A stretch of DNA of 10,316 nt. It comes from Candidatus Thiodictyon intracellulare (lineage in GTDB: Bacteria > Pseudomonadota > Gammaproteobacteria > Chromatiales > Chromatiaceae). The first letter of the stretch is position 1, and each line of letters opens with the position of its first letter. Under the pieces are notes generated by a model, which saw only the letters and a program-made list of their open reading frames with translations, had not been told where the DNA came from and made no database searches. Below are positions 7,623-10,316 of the stretch, piece after piece. Where the stretch lies: NCBI GenBank assembly GCA_016292295.1, contig JADNEJ010000283.1, forward strand, positions 1-10,316, read 5' to 3'. The position numbers and the translations under genes were made by a program.

Positions 7623-9722
7623 GTGATTCCCACCCCAATCGTTAAACAATTCCAGTTCGGCAACCAGACCATGACCCTGGAGACCGGCGAGATCGCCCGC
7701 CAGGCGGATGGGGCCGTGCTGGTCAATATGGGCGGCACCGTGGTGCTCGTGACCGTGGTGGTGCAGAAAAAGGCCGGCCCCGAGCGTAACTTCCTGCCGC
7801 TCACCGTCGACTACCAGGAGAAAACCTACGCCGCCGGCCGCATCCCCGGCGGCTTCTTCCGTCGCGAGGGCCGCCCGAGCGAAAACGAGATACTCACCTC
7901 GCGTCTGATCGACCGCCCGATCCGCCCCATGTTCGCCGATGGCTTCACCAATGAAGTCCAGATCATCGCCACGGTCAAGTCACTGAACCCGACGGTGAAC
8001 CCGGAGGTCCCGGCCCTGATCGGCGCCTCCGCCGCGCTGGCCGTCTCCGGTGCCCCCTTCAACGGACCCATCGCCGCCGCCCGGGTCGGCTACAAGGACG
8101 GCGAGTACACCCTGAACCCCGCCGTCGTCGGCCTGGGACTGGACAGCGATCTCGACCTGATCGTGGCCGGCACCGAGCACGCCGTCCTGATGGTGGAGTC
8201 CGAGGCGCGCGGGCTCTCCGAGGAGGTCATGCTCGGCGCCGTCCTGTTCGGCCACGAGCAGATGCAGGTCGTCATCCAGGCGATCCGGGAATTGGCGGCG
8301 GCCGTCTACAAGGCCCCCATCACCTTCAACCCGGTCAAGCCAGACCCCGCGCTGGAAGAGGCGGTCAACAAACTCGGTACCAATCCGATCGCCGAGGTCT
8401 ACTCCATCAAGGATAAGATGGCCCGCTACGGCGTCCTGGACGCGGTGCGCGCCGATGTCATCGAGCGCATTCGCGCCGTCGAGGGTTGCCCCTGGAGCGA
8501 GGCGCAGGTCCAGGCCGCCATCGAGCGCATGGAGAGCCGCATCGTGCGCGGCAGTATCCTCGAAGGCAGGCCGCGCATCGACGGACGCGACTTCAAGACG
8601 GTGCGCCCCATCACCATCCGTACCGGTGTCCTGCCCCGTACCCACGGCTCCGCACTCTTCACCCGCGGCGAGACGCAGGCGCTCGTGATTACTACGCTCG
8701 GCACCGAGCGCGACAGCCAGATCATCGACGCACTGGAGGGTGAGCGGCGCGAGCACTTCATGCTCCACTACAACTTCCCGCCCTTCTGCGTCGGCGAAAT
8801 CGGGCGCGTCGGCAGCCCCAAGCGCCGCGAGATCGGCCACGGGCGCCTCGCCAAGCGCGGCGTGCTGGCCGTCATGCCCGGCATCGAGGCCTTCCCCTAT
8901 TCGGTGCGGGTCGTCTCCGAAATCACCGAGTCCAACGGCTCCAGTTCCATGGCAAGCGTCTGCGGCACCAGCCTTTCGCTGATGGACGCCGGCGTCCCGA
9001 TCAAGGGCGCGGTAGCCGGTGTCGCCATGGGCCTGATCAAGGAAGGCGACCAATTCGTCGTCCTGACCGACATCATGGGCGATGAGGACCACCTGGGCGA
9101 CATGGACTTCAAGGTGGCCGGCACCGCCGAGGGCATCAACGCCCTGCAGATGGACATCAAGATCGAGGGCATCACCCGCGAGATCATGGAGGTCGCATTG
9201 GCGCAGGCGAAGGTCGGCCGGTTACACATCCTGAGTGAGATGAACAAGGTCATCACGGTGCACCGCTCCGAGATGTCTGAGCACGCCCCGCGCATCATCG
9301 AGCTCAAGATCCACCCGGAGAAAATCCGCGACGTCATCGGCAAGGGCGGCTCCGTCATCCGCGCCATTACCGAGGAGACCGGCGCCACCATCGACATCAG
9401 CGACGATGGCCTGGTCAAGATCTTCTCGGTGGAGAAGGCCGCGGGCGAAGAGGCCAAGCGCCGCATCCGGCTCATCACCGCCGACGTGGAAGTGGGCAAG
9501 ATCTATGAGGGCAAGGTCGCCCGCATCATGGACTTCGGCGCCTTCGTCACCATCCTCCCCGGCCGTGACGGTCTGGTGCATATCTCCCAGATCTGCGAAG
9601 AGCGCGTCCAATCAGTCACCGACAAGCTCAAGGAGGGCGACGTGGTCCGCGTCAAGGTGCTGGAGGTCGACAAGCAGGGAAGGATTCGGCTCAGCATGAA
9701 GGCGATCGAATTGGGCGAATAG
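7623..9722 (+). CDS. pnp: Polyribonucleotide nucleotidyltransferase (PNPase)
   Basis: PNPase is a trimeric 3'-5' exoribonuclease that uses phosphate to release nucleoside diphosphates and is a core part of RNA turnover, often with RNase E. The 699 residues show RNase PH-like domain 1 (about 5-150, with [10 protein letters not shown] at 78-87), an all-helical linker domain (about 150-310) and the catalytic RNase PH-like domain 2 (about 315-545). A KH domain with GKGG (573-576) and an S1 domain (about 622-693) complete the protein. In [16 protein letters not shown] (482-497), D487 and D493 match the catalytic aspartates D486 and D492 of E. coli. The start is GTG at 7623 with GAGG at 7611-7614, 8 nt upstream. 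The length is slightly below E. coli (711), with a short C-terminus after S1. It is the last gene of the operon. Confidence 0.98.
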   Translation: MIPTPIVKQFQFGNQTMTLETGEIARQADGAVLVNMGGTVVLVTVVVQKKAGPERNFLPLTVDYQEKTYAAGRIPGGFFRREGRPSENEILTSRLIDRPIRPMFADGFTNEVQIIATVKSLNPTVNPEVPALIGASAALAVSGAPFNGPIAAARVGYKDGEYTLNPAVVGLGLDSDLDLIVAGTEHAVLMVESEARGLSEEVMLGAVLFGHEQMQVVIQAIRELAAAVYKAPITFNPVKPDPALEEAVNKLGTNPIAEVYSIKDKMARYGVLDAVRADVIERIRAVEGCPWSEAQVQAAIERMESRIVRGSILEGRPRIDGRDFKTVRPITIRTGVLPRTHGSALFTRGETQALVITTLGTERDSQIIDALEGERREHFMLHYNFPPFCVGEIGRVGSPKRREIGHGRLAKRGVLAVMPGIEAFPYSVRVVSEITESNGSSSMASVCGTSLSLMDAGVPIKGAVAGVAMGLIKEGDQFVVLTDIMGDEDHLGDMDFKVAGTAEGINALQMDIKIEGITREIMEVALAQAKVGRLHILSEMNKVITVHRSEMSEHAPRIIELKIHPEKIRDVIGKGGSVIRAITEETGATIDISDDGLVKIFSVEKAAGEEAKRRIRLITADVEVGKIYEGKVARIMDFGAFVTILPGRDGLVHISQICEERVQSVTDKLKEGDVVRVKVLEVDKQGRIRLSMKAIELGE

Positions 9723-9771
9723 CCGCCTCGGCCGGACGCGACTGGCCATCGCTTGATAGCCGGGAGAGAAC

Positions 9772-9798
9772 AAGGGGCCTTCTCGGCCCCTTTTTTTT
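9772..9798 (+). terminator. Intrinsic terminator of the operon
   Basis: AAGGGGCC (9772-9779) pairs perfectly with GGCCCCTT (9785-9792) around the loop TTCTC. The T-run covers 9791-9798, its first two bases closing the stem. It lies 49 nt after the pnp stop and clearly ends the transcript. Confidence 0.93.
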
Positions 9799-10066
9799 GC
9801 TCCATATTCCTACAGAATCAGACTAACAGACCGAGCCATCAAGCCTTTTCTTCGTGAATCTGAGAAATGCAGTTATCACGCCGAGGCGCCAAATTCGCTA
9901 ACGTTATTCAGTACGTTATCGATGCAGCTCAATTCACCCGATGAGGGATCTACACGTACTCAACCCAAGCGATTACGATATTATGTAGCAGCTGCATATA
10001 GTTATACACGTCTCATCTAAGATTATCGCTCAGGACCCTAGCGTAACCGGCCAACGTCGATATACT
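9799..10066. other. AT-richer right flank between the operon and an IS element
   Basis: No coding frame of note is present. The sequence is clearly richer in A and T than the operon. It contains the direct repeat ACGTTAT at 9901-9907 and 9913-9919 (12-bp period), the second 26-bp element (9980-10005) and a CTAG at 10038-10041. IS630-family elements insert at TA, often within CTAG, so the left end of the adjacent element could lie near 10040. That boundary is a guess, because the matching right end is outside the window. TATACT at 10061-10066 could be a -10 box for the transposase. Confidence 0.4.
9980..10005. repeat. 26-bp AT-rich element, copy 2
   Basis: This is the same element as at 297-322, in the same orientation, with 22 of 26 identical bases. 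The first 11 bases, ATTATGTAGCA, are identical, the core palindrome is GCAGCTGC (9988-9995) instead of GCAATTGC, and the end is ATAGTTAT. It is 71 bp before the transposase start at 10076. If the transposon begins near CTAG at 10038, the element lies outside it and is a host sequence; if the transposon begins further left, the element may belong to it. Confidence 0.5.
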
Positions 10067-10075
10067 ATGGTCCCT

Positions 10076-10316
10076 ATGCTTGATTATACCCTCTCCACCG
10101 AAGAATTCGCCGAGCTGCGTGCCGCTCACCGGCATACGCGCGACCAGCGCGAGGCCGACCGTATCAAGGCGGTCGTGTTGCTGGCGAGCGACTGGTCGGC
10201 AAAACAGGTCGCCGAAATCCTGCTGATCGACTCCAACACCGTGCGCGACTATTTTCGGCGCTATACTCAGCTAATGCCAAATTTTCGGTTTCCTCACCGA
10301 CCGGTTATTTCAAAGT
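10076..10316 (+). CDS. IS630-type transposase N-terminal part, incomplete and probably interrupted
   Basis: The frame starts MLDYTLSTEEFAELRAAHR and contains a helix-turn-helix (about residues 41-62, SAKQVAEILLIDSNTVRDYF), as in the DNA-binding N-terminus of IS630/Tc1-mariner transposases. The conserved DRIKAVVLLA strand-helix (28-37) supports this. The DDE catalytic domain is not in the window. An in-frame ATG at 10067 is an alternative start; no ribosome binding site is visible for either. After RRYTQ (residue 65, base 10270) the sequence becomes AT-rich and reads LMPNFRFPHRPVISK. This does not resemble the glycine-containing linker I expect after the helix-turn-helix, so a second insertion or deletion may join at about 10271. 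The frame is still open at the edge. The family call is from recognition, not from a search. Confidence 0.7.
   Translation, partial: MLDYTLSTEEFAELRAAHRHTRDQREADRIKAVVLLASDWSAKQVAEILLIDSNTVRDYFRRYTQLMPNFRFPHRPVISK

Noticed and set aside
7980..9092. A 370-codon open frame on the - strand inside pnp
   Set aside because: It is a shadow of the GC-rich pnp coding frame, with low-complexity composition and no recognisable motif.
9503..9805. A 100-codon - strand frame starting in the operon terminator
   Set aside because: Its start lies just past the terminator T-run, it reads back through the hairpin, and the remainder is antisense to pnp.

Overview
This window holds a complete gammaproteobacterial transcription/translation operon in the order rimP-nusA-infB-rbfA-truB-rpsO-pnp, all on the + strand. 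It is flanked on both sides by AT-richer, gene-poor DNA, and on the right by the start of an IS630-type transposase that runs off the window. GC content is high inside the genes. The gene order, the two-acidic-repeat NusA and the long IF2 with a duplicated N-terminal module fit a GC-rich gammaproteobacterium. The protein flavour suggests a purple sulfur bacterium (Chromatiaceae), but that genus-level guess is inference from memory, not from a search.

Layout. Bases 1-490 contain no convincing gene; they hold a few GC hairpins, one weak terminator-like site and one copy of a 26-bp sequence that recurs near the right end. A consensus -10 box at 493-498 opens a leader of about 100 nt. This leader has a long stem-loop (532-558) followed by a textbook intrinsic terminator (572-596) that ends only 13 bases before the rimP start, an arrangement that looks like an attenuator controlling the whole operon. 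rimP (610-1101), nusA (1162-2670), infB (2683-5553), rbfA (5550-6032) and truB (6029-6955) then follow in tight succession. The infB/rbfA and rbfA/truB pairs overlap by 4 nt, implying translational coupling. A 170-bp gap with inverted repeats precedes rpsO (7126-7395). A 227-bp gap with three back-to-back GC-rich hairpins separates rpsO from pnp (7623-9722). A strong terminator at 9772-9798 closes the operon.

How the genes work together. RimP and RbfA mature the 30S subunit, TruB makes pseudouridine 55 in tRNA, IF2 delivers initiator tRNA, S15 nucleates the central 30S domain, NusA controls pausing, termination and antitermination, and PNPase degrades RNA. In Escherichia coli the operon is controlled by NusA feedback, by S15 binding to its own message, and by RNase III/PNPase processing of the rpsO-pnp spacer. 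The structured spacers here sit where such control would act.

I see no sign of a new defence, biosynthetic or mobile system in the coding part, which is ordinary and intact. The points worth a second look are non-coding: the attenuator-like rimP leader, the hairpins flanking rpsO, the 26-bp flanking repeat, and an apparently interrupted transposase at the right edge.
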